Positions 34,170-43,461 are shown, numbered from the stretch's first letter. The stretch: DNA of 64,000 nt from Halobacteriales archaeon QH_6_64_20 (GCA_003021235.1 PXQR01000040.1:16100-80099), one strand, 5' to 3'. Notes: generated by a model from the letters alone, not told the origin. Program-made: numbers and translations.

Positions 34170-35579
34170 ATGAGTAGGCGCTCCCGACCGGCGGTGACGT
34201 TATACTCCCCCGACCGTGAGCGCGAGGCGATGAGGTCGTTTCCCGGTATCGGTCCCGTCAGCGAATCCGTTCGGTCGGGGGTCGGAGCCGCCGTCGGTGT
34301 CACCGGCAAAGCGTTCGTGTCGGTCGCCAGCGAGGCGCTCGCGTCGGTCGCCGACGACGCCGAGTCACGGGCGGTTCGGACCCCTCCCGAGAGCGAACGG
34401 CGGGTTCGAGAGCCGACTGGCGTCGAGACCGGATCGACCGTCGAGACAGAATCGGACTACGACCACGACCACGACGAGCGGGACCACGGAAGGCGAGCGC
34501 ACGACCGGAGACGCTTAGAGGTACTTCTGGTAGGCCCGGTACGGGCGACCGGCGGGATCGCCCGGTATATCGACGAACTCCGGGCCCGCCTGCCGCCCGA
34601 CGTCTCGGTCGCCGTCCACGATACGGCCGCCCCGCCGGGATCGGGTCCGCTCTGGTTCGCGCGCGGCGTGCTCTGTGGCATCGCGGGCGCGCTCCGCTTT
34701 CCGTTTCGCGACCGACCCGACGTAGTGCATATCCACACCGCCGAACACTACAGCTTTCTGCGCAAATCGGCGTACGTACTGCTGGCGCGTTACGTTCGGC
34801 GTACGCCGGTGATCCTCCATATCCACGGCCCCACGTTCGATCGCTTCGTCGCCGACGCGTCCGTTCCCATGAGAGCGCTTCAGCGCGTCGTCTTCGCGGC
34901 GAGTACGGCGATCGTCGTGCTCTCGCCGTACTGGGAGCGCACCCTGTCGCCGTCGCTTCCGGCGGGAAAGACCGTCACCCTGCGAAACGCCATCGACGCC
35001 GACGAATACGAGCCGCGATTCGAGAGCGGCGGGGATGACGAGCGCGCACACGTCGTCTTCATCGGCAATCACGTCCCCCGGAAGGGGATCAGGGAGTTCA
35101 CCGACGCAGTAGAGCGGGTCGTCGACGCCGACGCGGATTGTGAGGTAACCATCGCTGGGAGCGGGCCGCTCGACGACCGATCGAAGGACCTCGCCGAACG
35201 CTACCCGCAGGTGTCGTATCTCGGGTACGTCTCGGAGGAACGGAAACGCGAGTTGCTCTGTGCGGCGTCGATCTACGTGCTCCCCTCCTACGCCGAGGGC
35301 CTCCCGATCGGCGTACTCGAAGGAATGGCCGGCGGCAACGCGGTGCTCGCGACGAGAGTGGGCGGCGTTCCGGACCTCATCGACGGGAACGGCGGCCGGC
35401 TCGTCCCGCCGCGCGACCCCGAGGCGCTCGCGGCGGCGCTCGGCGCGCTCGTCGACGCGCCCGAGCGAACGAGGGAAATGGGTCGGCACAACGCCGAACG
35501 CGTCGAGGAGTACACCTGGGAGCGGGTGCTTCCTCGACTGGTCGACCTGTACGAAACCGTCGCGGTCGAGCGGTCCTGA
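34170..35579 (+). CDS. Family 4 glycosyltransferase with N-terminal charged extension
   Basis: 469 residues. The GT-B catalytic part begins near residue 113 (LEVLLVGPVRATGGIARYID) and contains VVHIHTAEHYSFLRKSA, the acceptor-side motif, and the GT4 donor motif in YVLPSYAEGLPIGVLEGMA with the E-x7-E pattern. The N-terminal ~110 residues are low complexity, ending in a His/Asp-rich run (YDHDHDERDHGRR). The start is uncertain: ATG at 34170 or 34230 leaves the extension; no good start lies closer to the conserved part. The gene is divergent from the GT-C-like gene and expressed toward the DUF354 gene. Confidence 0.88.
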   Translation: MSRRSRPAVTLYSPDREREAMRSFPGIGPVSESVRSGVGAAVGVTGKAFVSVASEALASVADDAESRAVRTPPESERRVREPTGVETGSTVETESDYDHDHDERDHGRRAHDRRRLEVLLVGPVRATGGIARYIDELRARLPPDVSVAVHDTAAPPGSGPLWFARGVLCGIAGALRFPFRDRPDVVHIHTAEHYSFLRKSAYVLLARYVRRTPVILHIHGPTFDRFVADASVPMRALQRVVFAASTAIVVLSPYWERTLSPSLPAGKTVTLRNAIDADEYEPRFESGGDDERAHVVFIGNHVPRKGIREFTDAVERVVDADADCEVTIAGSGPLDDRSKDLAERYPQVSYLGYVSEERKRELLCAASIYVLPSYAEGLPIGVLEGMAGGNAVLATRVGGVPDLIDGNGGRLVPPRDPEALAAALGALVDAPERTREMGRHNAERVEEYTWERVLPRLVDLYETVAVERS

Positions 35580-35929
35580 TCGAAGGGGCCCCCTGAGAAC
35601 GAACCGACCGGAGACGTCTTGCTCCCGAGTTCGACGGGAAAGGGGGTCGTCTCGCTATCGTAGAGTTGGGTAAGGTTTTCGCTCATGTGTAGTACATTGT
35701 TGATGGACCGCAGTCTTGCGATTTTCCGCTGAGCAGGCTGGACCGAAACTTCGGCTCAGAGACGGTCAGAACGTCGGCTGCGACTCCGCCTCAGACAACC
35801 ATGGCTGTATCAACAATCTTCCCACAGAAGAGCGAAGGTTTTTAATTCATCGCGCAAACTCCGATGCAGAATGGCCCTCCAAGCCACGGAACGCGACCAT
35901 TACTGCGACTACGACTATCGGGTGGTGCT
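35580..35929. other. Intergenic stretch (350 bases) with a probable element remnant
   Basis: No coding frame with recognisable content. The middle is bounded by a 9-base inverted repeat (listed separately). TTTTTAATTC at about 35838-35847 is a plausible TATA region for the DUF354 gene, which starts at 35930. Confidence 0.5.
35696..35817. repeat. Inverted-repeat-bounded 122-base segment, possible MITE/IS scar
   Basis: ATTGTTGAT (35696-35704) is matched perfectly by ATCAACAAT (35809-35817). The interior has lower GC than the flanking genes and no open frame. No target duplication seen. The symmetry could alternatively serve a regulator of the following gene. Confidence 0.35.
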
Positions 35930-37015
35930 ATGAGGTATCTGTTCTTCACGAACACCCCTGCCCACGTCCACCTCTACAAGCACGCAGTCGAGGAGTTACG
36001 CGAGCGCGGCCACGAGGTGTTCGTCCTCGGGCGGGATTACGGCTGTACGGCGAGCTTGCTCGAGTACTACGACCTGCCACACCGAATTTACGGGGGCTGT
36101 GATACGACGAAGGCGTCGTTGTTCACGTCGCTGCCGCGTTCGTATCTGGAGATCGCACGGCAGGTCCGCCGGTATCGTCCCGATCTGATCTTCGGTGTCG
36201 GCGCGTACTCCGCGCACGCCGGCGCGCTCGCCGGCGCTCCGGTCGTGTTGATCCTCGATTCGGAACCCACCGGCCTCGATCACGCGATCTCTCGGCCCTT
36301 CGCGAAGCTGGTGCTTACCCCACACGTCTTCGGGAAGGACTTAGGTGGGAAACACTACCGCTTTCGAGGGTTCAAGGAGTGTGCGTACCTCCACCCCGAC
36401 GTCTACGAACCGCAGGTGAACGTCCGCGAAGCGCTCGGCATCGGCGCGGAGGAAAAGTACGCCATCCTCCGGCTCAACGCGTTTGGCTCCCATCACGACG
36501 TGAGTCACTCGGGGCTCACGCCCGCCCGGCGACGCGCCCTCATCGACCGCCTCGCCGAGTTCGCGACCGTCTTCGTCTCCGACGAGGGCCGATCGATGGA
36601 TTTCGAGGGAGTCGACGCCCGCCCGTTCGACCTGCACCCCGGTCTCATGCACGACGCGCTCGCAGAAGCCCAGCTGCTGGTCGCCGACACTCAGACGATG
36701 GTCACCGAAGCCGCCCTCCTGGGGACGCCGGCGATCCGCTCGAACAGTTTCGTCGGCGACGACGACATGGGCAACTTCGTCGAACTCGCGCGCAACGAAC
36801 TCATCTACAATATCGCCGACTTCGAGCGGGTGATCGAAACGGCGGTGGAGCTGATCGACGACGACGAGGTCCCCGAAACCTGGCGTCGGCGACGTGACGC
36901 GTACATGGCCGACAAGATCGACCTCACCGGACTGATCGTCGACGTCGCGCTCAACCGCGCGGCCGCCGAGGACGTCGAGGGCCTCTCCCGACAACCCGTG
37001 CTCAGACCGGCCTGA
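35930..37015 (+). CDS. DUF354-family GT-B-like protein
   Basis: 361 residues. DUF354 proteins have the GT-B fold of UDP-GlcNAc 2-epimerases and MurG-like transferases and occur in archaeal glycan clusters. Visible: RYLFFTNTPAHVHLYKHAVE, a Gly-rich VGAYSAHAGALAGAPVVL region, ILDSEPTGLDHA, and the C-terminal donor-type segment VADTQTMVTEAALLGTPAIR which resembles the sugar-nucleotide site of WecB-like proteins. Start: ATG 35930 at the beginning of homology. Role: either a glycosyltransferase or a sugar-modifying enzyme; not decidable by eye. Confidence 0.9.
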   Translation: MRYLFFTNTPAHVHLYKHAVEELRERGHEVFVLGRDYGCTASLLEYYDLPHRIYGGCDTTKASLFTSLPRSYLEIARQVRRYRPDLIFGVGAYSAHAGALAGAPVVLILDSEPTGLDHAISRPFAKLVLTPHVFGKDLGGKHYRFRGFKECAYLHPDVYEPQVNVREALGIGAEEKYAILRLNAFGSHHDVSHSGLTPARRRALIDRLAEFATVFVSDEGRSMDFEGVDARPFDLHPGLMHDALAEAQLLVADTQTMVTEAALLGTPAIRSNSFVGDDDMGNFVELARNELIYNIADFERVIETAVELIDDDEVPETWRRRRDAYMADKIDLTGLIVDVALNRAAAEDVEGLSRQPVLRPA

Positions 37016-37159
37016 TCGACGGCTCTCGATCGCTCGCGAACGGCCGTCACGACGTCGGGGCCGACCCTCCGGACGGATCGGTTCCGTCGAGTAGGTCGGC
37101 TCCGTCCGATGGGGCGATCCCGTCGAATACATGTTTCCCCCGGACGCGAAACGAGCGAT

Positions 37160-37588
37160 ATGGACGTACCTGACAGAGTGCTCGTCGCGCTCGACGGTTC
37201 GCCGCTCGCGACCGACGCGCTCGATTTCGCGCTCACGATATTTCCCCACGCGGAGATCACCGTTTGCAACGTCGTCGTCCCGCTCGACGCGACGATGAGC
37301 GAGGGCGGCGTGCTCACCGACGAAGCGGACATCGCGGCGGACGACCACGAGCGGGCCGAGGCGGTCGTCGAGACGGCATAAAAACGCGCGGACGAACACG
37401 ATGCGACAGTACGGACGACGACGGAGACGGGGCGGCCGGCCGGGACGATCGTCGCCTACGTCGAAGACCACGACGTCGATCACGTCGTCATGGGGAGTCA
37501 CGGCCGCGGTGACCTCTCGTGAGTGTTGCTGGGCAGCGTAGCGTCGAGCGCCGTCGAGGAGTCGCCGGTGCCCGTCACCGTTATGCGC
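37160..37588 (+). pseudogene. Universal stress protein gene with two in-frame nonsense codons
   Basis: A full-length UspA-type sequence of about 143 codons lies in a single frame: VLVALDGSPLATDALDFALT at the start, VVMGSHGRGDLS with the ATP-binding G-x2-G-x(n)-S/T element, then VLLGSVASSAVEESPVPVTV at the end. It is interrupted by TAA at 37379-37381 and TGA at 37520-37522; the TGA stands exactly where the family has Arg (GDLSR), so a single C-to-T change would explain it. The expected stop after VMR is missing and the frame stays open into the Pit gene. Usp-Pit neighbours are common in haloarchaea. Confidence 0.85.
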
Positions 37589-37708
37589 CGATCGCATCAC
37601 GACCCGCCGATCGAAGCGACGACAGGAGCCCAGCGAGCCCGGGTTCCTGCCGGCTCGCGCCGGTCGATCGCATGGGGTTTAGGTCACGCGCGTCTGGTCG
37701 ATCACGAC

Positions 37709-38902
37709 ATGGCCGGCGTGGAGCAGCTGCTAGTACTGATCGTCGCGGGCGTCGCGAGCCTGTTCATGGCCTGGACGATCGGTGCCGGCTCGTCGGGCTC
37801 GACGCCGTTCGCTCCGGCGGTCGGCGCGAACGCCATCTCGGTGATGCGCGCGGGCTTCGTGGTCGGGATCTTGGGCTTTGCCGGTGCCGTGCTACAGGGC
37901 GCGAACGTCGCCGGGACGGTCGGAACGGGTCTCGTCGGCGGCCTAACGCTTACCTCTACCGCGGCGACCGTTCTCCTGTTGCTCGCGGCGGGCCTGGTCG
38001 CGATCGGGATCTTCACCGGCTATCCGATCGCAACGGCGTTTACTGTCACGGGGTCGGTCGTCGGCGTCGGGCTCGGACTTGGAGGCGAACCCGTCCCCTC
38101 GGCGTACGCCGAAATCGGGGCGCTGTGGGTGTCGGTCCCCTTCGTCGGCGGCGGGTTCGCGTACGCTACCGCTCGTGTGCTACGGAGCGAACGCGTCCCC
38201 GAGCAGTACGCGGTCCCGCTGTTGGGAGCCGTCGTCGGGATCGTGATCGCGAACGTTCCTTTTACACTCCTCGGACCTGGGCCGGCTGGCGCGTCGATCG
38301 CCGGCGCGACGACGGCGACGGTCGGGCTGTCGACCCTCGTCGGACGGATCGGCGTCTCGCTCGCCTTCGCCGCAACGCTCGCCGCGCTGCTCGCGTGGGA
38401 TCTCGATGATGACGTCGAGGGCGGCCAGCGACGGTTCCTACTGGCGCTCGGCGGACTGGTCGCGTTCTCGGCGGGTGGCAGCCAAGTGGGGTTAGCGGTC
38501 GGGCCGTTGCTCGCGGCGATCGAGGGCACGTCGCTACCGGTCACGGTACCGTTGCTCGGACTGCTCGTCTTCGGGGGTGTTGGACTGCTGGTGGGCTCGT
38601 GGACCGGCGCGCCGCGGATGATCAAGGCGATCAGTCAGGACTACTCCTCGCTCGGTCCGCGTCGATCGATCGCCGCCTTGATTCCATCCTTTGCGATCGC
38701 CCAGACCGCCGTTCTCTTCGGTATCCCAGTGTCGTTCAACGAGATCATCGTCAGCGCCGTCGTCGGCAGCGGCCTCGCGGCCGGCGACGGGGGCGTGAGC
38801 CGCCGGAAGATGGTCGTGACCGTTCTCGGCTGGATCGTCTCGCTCGTGCTCGCCCTCGCGGTCGGCTACGGGGTGATCACCATCGTCGAGATCGCCTTCT
38901 GA
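37709..38902 (+). CDS. Pit-family inorganic phosphate transporter
   Basis: 397 residues with 10-12 hydrophobic helices and two PHO4 repeats: FMAWTIGAGSSGSTPFAPAV in the first and MIKAISQDYSSLGPRRSIAA with GIPVSFNEIIVSAVVGSGLA in the second. Pit proteins are low-affinity phosphate:cation symporters. The consensus N of GAND in many Pit proteins is replaced (GAGSSGST), a pattern seen in haloarchaeal members. Start: ATG 37709 (MAGVEQLL) opens the first helix; the frame is open far upstream through the dead Usp gene, so a start there is rejected. It adds a phosphate theme to the three AP-superfamily enzymes of the locus. Confidence 0.92.
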   Translation: MAGVEQLLVLIVAGVASLFMAWTIGAGSSGSTPFAPAVGANAISVMRAGFVVGILGFAGAVLQGANVAGTVGTGLVGGLTLTSTAATVLLLLAAGLVAIGIFTGYPIATAFTVTGSVVGVGLGLGGEPVPSAYAEIGALWVSVPFVGGGFAYATARVLRSERVPEQYAVPLLGAVVGIVIANVPFTLLGPGPAGASIAGATTATVGLSTLVGRIGVSLAFAATLAALLAWDLDDDVEGGQRRFLLALGGLVAFSAGGSQVGLAVGPLLAAIEGTSLPVTVPLLGLLVFGGVGLLVGSWTGAPRMIKAISQDYSSLGPRRSIAALIPSFAIAQTAVLFGIPVSFNEIIVSAVVGSGLAAGDGGVSRRKMVVTVLGWIVSLVLALAVGYGVITIVEIAF

Positions 38903-38961
38903 ACGGCACGAACCGACGAGTCACACGACAGCGAAACGGCGGTCGTGCTGTGTGGGATCGA

Positions 38962-40032
38962 TCAGAGTACGCTGTTGACCCGCTCGTAGGCCGTCTTCGC
39001 GAGGGTCATCCGCGGTCCGGCGGACTCGACGGCGTAGTAATGGCGGAGATCGGCACCGAACTTCGCCTTGTACCGACAGAGCCGCTCGGTGTTCGCGCCG
39101 ACCAGGTCGTACTGGCTCACCGACGCGAGCAACGAGTCGCCGTTGCCGTCTCCGCCCTCGTCCCTGTTCCCGTTTCTGTTCGTCGAGTCCGCCCCGGCGA
39201 CGTCGCGGATGATATGCCAGTGGAGCAAACTATTGACGCTTACGCCCTCGTGAGTGGTCCGAACGCCGCCGAGCCAGTAGTACGCACAGTCGTTCGAGTA
39301 GAGCACGATAATGCCTCCCAGAAACCGTCCGTCGGCGGTTTCTGCGGTGTAGACCCTATACCGACCCTCCGTACCGAGCGCGTCGAGCAGATCGCGGACG
39401 TACTCCCAGCTCGATCCGAGTTCCTCGCCCTGTTCGGCGTATCGAGCGGCGGTATGCCAGTAGACGGCTTCGGCGGCCTCGCGGCCCGCGCGCGAGACGA
39501 CGACATCCGACTCGGTGCCGTCACGGATCTCCCGCCGCAGGCTCTTGCTGAACGAGCTCAACAACTCGTCGGGCGACCCGTCGACCGCGAGCCGGTAGGT
39601 AAAGGCGGCGTCGACGTCGAAGCCCGCCCACCTGAACGGGCGAGGGTCGCCGTAGGTCGGCGCACAGACCGCCCGAAAGAGCGTCCGGGAGTCGTCGGCG
39701 TCGAGCGTTTCGATCACCTTCTCGGCGAACTCGCCGTTTTGCTTCTCGCGTTTGCGCCGCTTCGGGCTTTGTGGCATGGCGATCGGCCCGAGATGAGGGA
39801 TATTGAACCCCGGCGGCGGCGAGGAGAGCATCGCCGTCCCCAGGGGGCCGCGCCGGACGAACAGCGGTACCAACGCCACCGGCTGGTCGCCGTTGAATCC
39901 CCCCAACAGGGAGAGGTCGCCGGCCGCGTGATCGTCGAGCACTGAGAGGGCCGGCGCGGTGTGAAAGACCTCGAACCCCGAGTCGGGGAGGGCGTCGGCC
40001 CACTCGTCGAGCGTGAGTCGTTCGATCCTCAT
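38962..40032 (-). CDS. FemAB-like GNAT transferase
   Basis: 356 residues. Two tandem GNAT-like halves of the Acetyltransf_6/FemAB type: residues ~1-170 with FEVFHTAPALSVLDDHAAGD and LGGFNGDQPVALVPLFVRRG, and residues ~180-350 with LLSSFSKSLRREIRDG, GRYRVYTAETADGRFLGGII and YDLVGANTERLCRYKAKFG. Relatives transfer an aminoacyl or acyl group to an amino sugar or peptide. It is a paralogue of the protein at 53264-54265 (shared YDLVGANxxRLxxYKAKFxxDLRxxxxxE). A short Asn/Asp/Gly insert sits near residue 290. It ends the leftward operon, 163 bases after the polysaccharide deacetylase gene. Confidence 0.88.
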   Translation of the reverse strand: MRIERLTLDEWADALPDSGFEVFHTAPALSVLDDHAAGDLSLLGGFNGDQPVALVPLFVRRGPLGTAMLSSPPPGFNIPHLGPIAMPQSPKRRKREKQNGEFAEKVIETLDADDSRTLFRAVCAPTYGDPRPFRWAGFDVDAAFTYRLAVDGSPDELLSSFSKSLRREIRDGTESDVVVSRAGREAAEAVYWHTAARYAEQGEELGSSWEYVRDLLDALGTEGRYRVYTAETADGRFLGGIIVLYSNDCAYYWLGGVRTTHEGVSVNSLLHWHIIRDVAGADSTNRNGNRDEGGDGNGDSLLASVSQYDLVGANTERLCRYKAKFGADLRHYYAVESAGPRMTLAKTAYERVNSVL

Positions 40033-40195
40033 GCTATCACCTCGGTGGAGTTCGGTTCGACATCGATATGGAGCGCAATAAAGTCCTGTCGTTTCGAGCG
40101 TTCAGTTCGCCATCCCGGAACGGGACTCCGGTTTCGATCTCGGCTCCATCGACCCAGTGACCGATCGGGGATCGGAGATCGGGGTTCGTCGATGG

Positions 40196-41251
40196 TCATC
40201 GAGCGCGCCCCGCTCCCGTGTTCGTGTCGCTCTTCGTTCCGGTGTCGGTGGCCCGTCCGTGCTCGATCGTCTCGTAGAGGTCGCCCGGCGGGCCGACCCA
40301 GGCGTCCATCGAAAGCGCACGTTCGATCAGCCGCCGGTAGAGGTCGCGGTAGCCCGGAAAGTCCTCGGCACTGAAATAGCGTGGATGCCAGAGCACGGTC
40401 ATTACCGCCTCGTTCGCGGCGGCTTCCTCCAAGAGGCGCTCACACTCGCGCCAGGCCGCCTCGACGTCGATCCCGCGCCGGGCACCTCGGACAGTGCGGG
40501 CCTCGGAGCCGTCTCGACGGTCGGTGCCTCGCGCGCTCGAACGTCCGGTGTTTTCGATATCTCCGGTGGCTTCGGTATCGACGCCTGGCGCGTTCGCGAG
40601 CGCCGCTTCCATGATCGTGAGCGGGAAGACCCGGAAGTCGTCGTCGAACGGCGCGAGGAGGTCGTACCCGTGTCCGAACCCGTATGCGGTACTCGATCCG
40701 AGGCTCGCGTCGTACGAAAGCCCAAGTTCGCGGTGTCGATCCCACGTTTCGGTGGGAGGATTCGCCAATCGAAGGTAGTGTTGGCGGCCGCCGCGTACGT
40801 CGTGACCGAGAACCGCTTCGAGTTTCCGTTTCTCCGCGCCCAAGCGCTCCGTGTCGCGATGGGTGCCATAGGATCCATGGAGGCCGACCTCCCAGCCGCC
40901 GTCGTCGAGTTCGCGGATCACCCGAGCGATCGCGGGTGCCGTGGGGTCGTAGCCGCCGAGCCATTCGAGCCAGTAAAAGGGCGTTAGCGTCTCGCCTAAC
41001 GGCCGGGCAAGCAGGTACTGCGAGTCGAGGAAATAAAAGGCCGACCTGACCCCCAGGCTCGCCTCCAGGGCCATTATCTCCTCGAACTGCCAGTAGGGGT
41101 TGATGCCCGGAAGCAGGCCTTCGAGATGGGCGAGACGGCGCTCGCTCGCCGCGTAAAAAAGCGACTGGTAGGTCTTGTAGGGGCGATCGACGTCGTGGGT
41201 GAGACAGAGCGCGAAGGAGCCGTCGACCTCGGGACCGGGAGCGTCAGTCAT
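40196..41251 (-). CDS. Polysaccharide deacetylase (NodB-like)
   Basis: 351 residues. Carbohydrate esterase family 4-type domain: SFALCLTHDVDRPYKTYQSL holds the catalytic/metal Asp pair region (THDVD), and EVGLHGSYGTHRD carries the H-x3-H metal motif at about residues 124-130; LSYDASLG and VMTVLWHPRYFS give later active-site positions. It should remove N-acetyl groups from an amino sugar or polymer, here perhaps on the cytosolic side as no signal peptide is present. A low-complexity insert (residues ~217-260) separates two conserved blocks. Start: ATG at 41251, overlapping the GT2-WecB stop by 8 bases, so the two are in one operon. Confidence 0.88.
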   Translation of the reverse strand: MTDAPGPEVDGSFALCLTHDVDRPYKTYQSLFYAASERRLAHLEGLLPGINPYWQFEEIMALEASLGVRSAFYFLDSQYLLARPLGETLTPFYWLEWLGGYDPTAPAIARVIRELDDGGWEVGLHGSYGTHRDTERLGAEKRKLEAVLGHDVRGGRQHYLRLANPPTETWDRHRELGLSYDASLGSSTAYGFGHGYDLLAPFDDDFRVFPLTIMEAALANAPGVDTEATGDIENTGRSSARGTDRRDGSEARTVRGARRGIDVEAAWRECERLLEEAAANEAVMTVLWHPRYFSAEDFPGYRDLYRRLIERALSMDAWVGPPGDLYETIEHGRATDTGTKSDTNTGAGRAR

Positions 41252-43460
41252 CGTTTCCTGGATCGGGGACGTCGGTGCCGATATCGGTACGATCGCCGTT
41301 TCGCTTGCCGTTGGTCTCGACTCTCCCGCCGTCGGGATCGGTGTCCGGGTCGGCACTGCTCGCACGCTCGATGCCGGCGAGGGCGGGGACGATCGCTTCG
41401 GCGGCGTTCCCGTCGCCGTACAGGCTCGGTTTCGGCGGGCGGTCGATCTCTCCCACCAGTTCGCGCCGGATCGCTCCGGGGTCAGCCCCTACCAGGGTGT
41501 TCCAGCCGGCTTCGACGGTTTCGATCCACTCGGTCTCCTCGCGCAGGGTGACACACGGCGTATCGAGGAAGAAGGCCTCCTTCTGGACACCCCCTGAGTC
41601 GGTGGCGACGCGCTCCGCGCCGTCGAGCAACCGGACGAAATCGAGGTACCCTGCCGGCTCGGTTAGTCCGATGCCGGTTGTCGCGTCTTCGAGCCCGAAC
41701 TCCTCGATCCGCTTTACCGTTCGCGGGTGGGCCGGGAGAACGACCTCCGTCGGGAGATCGGAGAGAGTCGTCAGGATCGCTTCCAACCGATGGGGATCGT
41801 CGGTGTTGCCCGCCCGGTGGACCGTCGCGAGAACGTACTCGCCCTCGCGGACGCCGAGGTCGGCGAGGACCGTCGAGACGCCGGCCGCGCGCTCGCGCGC
41901 CCACTGGATCGCGTCGTACATCACGTCGCCGGTCACGAACACGCCCCGGGTGATCCCCTCGGCGGCGAGGGCGTCGCAGGCGCGCTCGGTGGGGACACAG
42001 AGCACGTCGGAGACGTGATCGGTGAGCACGCGATTTACCTCCTCGGGCATCGCGCGATTATAGCTTCGCAGGCCCGCCTCGACGTGACAGAGCGTCGACT
42101 CGCGTTTCGCCGCGACGACCGCCCCCGCGAGCGTCGAGTTGGTGTCGCCGTAGACGAGGACCGTATCGGGGTCTTCGCGCTCACAGAGCGCTTCGAGTTC
42201 GGCCATCATGCGGCCGGTCTGACGGCCGTGGGAACCCGAGCCGATCCCCAGGTGATAATCCGGTTCGGGAATGGACAGTTCCTCGAAGAAGACCTCCGAG
42301 AGCCCGGCGTCGTAGTGCTGACCGGTGTGGACGAGCACCTCCTCGTGTTCGCGGCGAAGCGCCGCCGACAGCGGAAAGGCCTTGACGAACTGCGGGCGCG
42401 CGCCGACGACCGAGAGGACCTTCATTCCCCGCCTCCTTCCGAGCGAACGGGCGTCGGCGCGCCGACCGGCCGGTCCGCGGGCGGCGACGGTCGATCGCGA
42501 GGTCGAAGCGTCCGGCGACGGCGGGTCGACGGACGGCGACTCGACCGACGAGTGCTCCGAACGATCCGAACGAGCCGAGCGGTCCGAACGCATCGCCCGC
42601 GCCGCGCCGGCGGCCGAGAGCACGCTCGCCGCGAGACCGAGGGCTCCGAGACCGTAGAGAAAGGCCAGCGGATGGAAGTCGAGCAGGAGGTATCGACTTC
42701 GCAGTCGGCGCAGGAAGTTTCGGAGGAGTACCTTCGACAGCGAGGGCACGAACGCCGCGTACCTGATACCGCTGTGTTCGGTGCCGTAACGCGCCGGATG
42801 GGACACGTCGGCGATCGGCTTCGAGCGGACGTTGAGCGAGGTGAGGACGTCGTTCAAGTACCCGTAATCGTCGTACAGCGTCTCGATGCCCACCTCGGCG
42901 AGCGCCTCCGTGGAGATCGCGGTGTAGCCGTTCTGCGGGTCGGTCATCTCCCAGTACCCGCTCGCGATCTTCGTCAGAAACGTAAGCAGTAGGTTGCCGA
43001 ACAGCCGGAAGGGCGGCATTTCGCGCCAGAATTCCCTCCGTTTGAGCCGCGTTCCCTTCGCGTACGCCACGTCGCCGGCGACGACCGGGGCGACGATCCG
43101 GCCGAGGTGGGCGGGATCCATCTGTCCGTCGGCGTCCATCGTCGCCACGACGTCGAGGCCGTCGGCGAGCGCGCTCGCGTAGCCGGTCTTGCGCGCGCCG
43201 CCGGGGCCGCGATTGTGCTCGTGGCGGATCGGCACGACGAACCCCCCCTCGCCGCCGTCGGGAAACGTCGTGTCCGGTTCGCGGCGCTCGTTGGCCGCCG
43301 CGGCGTGACGGGTCACCGCCGTCCAGGTGTCGTCGGTCGAGCCGTCGTCGATCACGTACACTCGATCGACGAAGGCGGGCATCGTCTCGATCACGTCGCC
43401 GACGAGGGCCGCTTCGTTGTACGCGGGCACGACGACGCCGATCGTTTTGCCCTCGTACAT
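41244..43460 (-). CDS. wecB: Fusion of family 2 glycosyltransferase and UDP-GlcNAc 2-epimerase (WecB)
   Basis: One uninterrupted 738-codon frame with two enzymes. Residues 1-275: GT2 polyprenyl-phosphate sugar transferase (VVVPAYNEAALVGDVIETMP, VIDDGSTDDTW, DxD in TMDADGQMD, PQNGYTAIS). One membrane helix follows (FLYGLGALGLAASVLSAAGA), then about 60 Ser/Arg-rich residues. Residues 346-738: non-hydrolysing UDP-GlcNAc 2-epimerase (VVGARPQFVKAFPLSAALR, VHTGQHYD, VYGDTNSTLAGAV, CHVEAGLRSY, TDSGGVQKEAF), making UDP-ManNAc-type sugars. An internal ATG at 42425 begins the epimerase exactly, so separate epimerase synthesis (393 residues) by internal initiation is possible. Relatives are normally two proteins; the second membrane helix usual for the GT2 is missing. 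Confidence 0.85.
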   Translation of the reverse strand: MYEGKTIGVVVPAYNEAALVGDVIETMPAFVDRVYVIDDGSTDDTWTAVTRHAAAANERREPDTTFPDGGEGGFVVPIRHEHNRGPGGARKTGYASALADGLDVVATMDADGQMDPAHLGRIVAPVVAGDVAYAKGTRLKRREFWREMPPFRLFGNLLLTFLTKIASGYWEMTDPQNGYTAISTEALAEVGIETLYDDYGYLNDVLTSLNVRSKPIADVSHPARYGTEHSGIRYAAFVPSLSKVLLRNFLRRLRSRYLLLDFHPLAFLYGLGALGLAASVLSAAGAARAMRSDRSARSDRSEHSSVESPSVDPPSPDASTSRSTVAARGPAGRRADARSLGRRRGMKVLSVVGARPQFVKAFPLSAALRREHEEVLVHTGQHYDAGLSEVFFEELSIPEPDYHLGIGSGSHGRQTGRMMAELEALCEREDPDTVLVYGDTNSTLAGAVVAAKRESTLCHVEAGLRSYNRAMPEEVNRVLTDHVSDVLCVPTERACDALAAEGITRGVFVTGDVMYDAIQWARERAAGVSTVLADLGVREGEYVLATVHRAGNTDDPHRLEAILTTLSDLPTEVVLPAHPRTVKRIEEFGLEDATTGIGLTEPAGYLDFVRLLDGAERVATDSGGVQKEAFFLDTPCVTLREETEWIETVEAGWNTLVGADPGAIRRELVGEIDRPPKPSLYGDGNAAEAIVPALAGIERASSADPDTDPDGGRVETNGKRNGDRTDIGTDVPDPGNDD

Positions 43461-43461
43461 C

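Noticed and set aside
34170-34500. Separate small gene for the N-terminal extension of the GT4 protein
   Set aside because: The frame is continuous with the transferase and has the low-complexity character of other inserts in the window.
37379-37522. Recoding (readthrough) of TAA and TGA in the Usp gene
   Set aside because: Two different stops in a non-selenoprotein family, and no hairpin or pyrrolysine context seen; simple gene decay is more likely.
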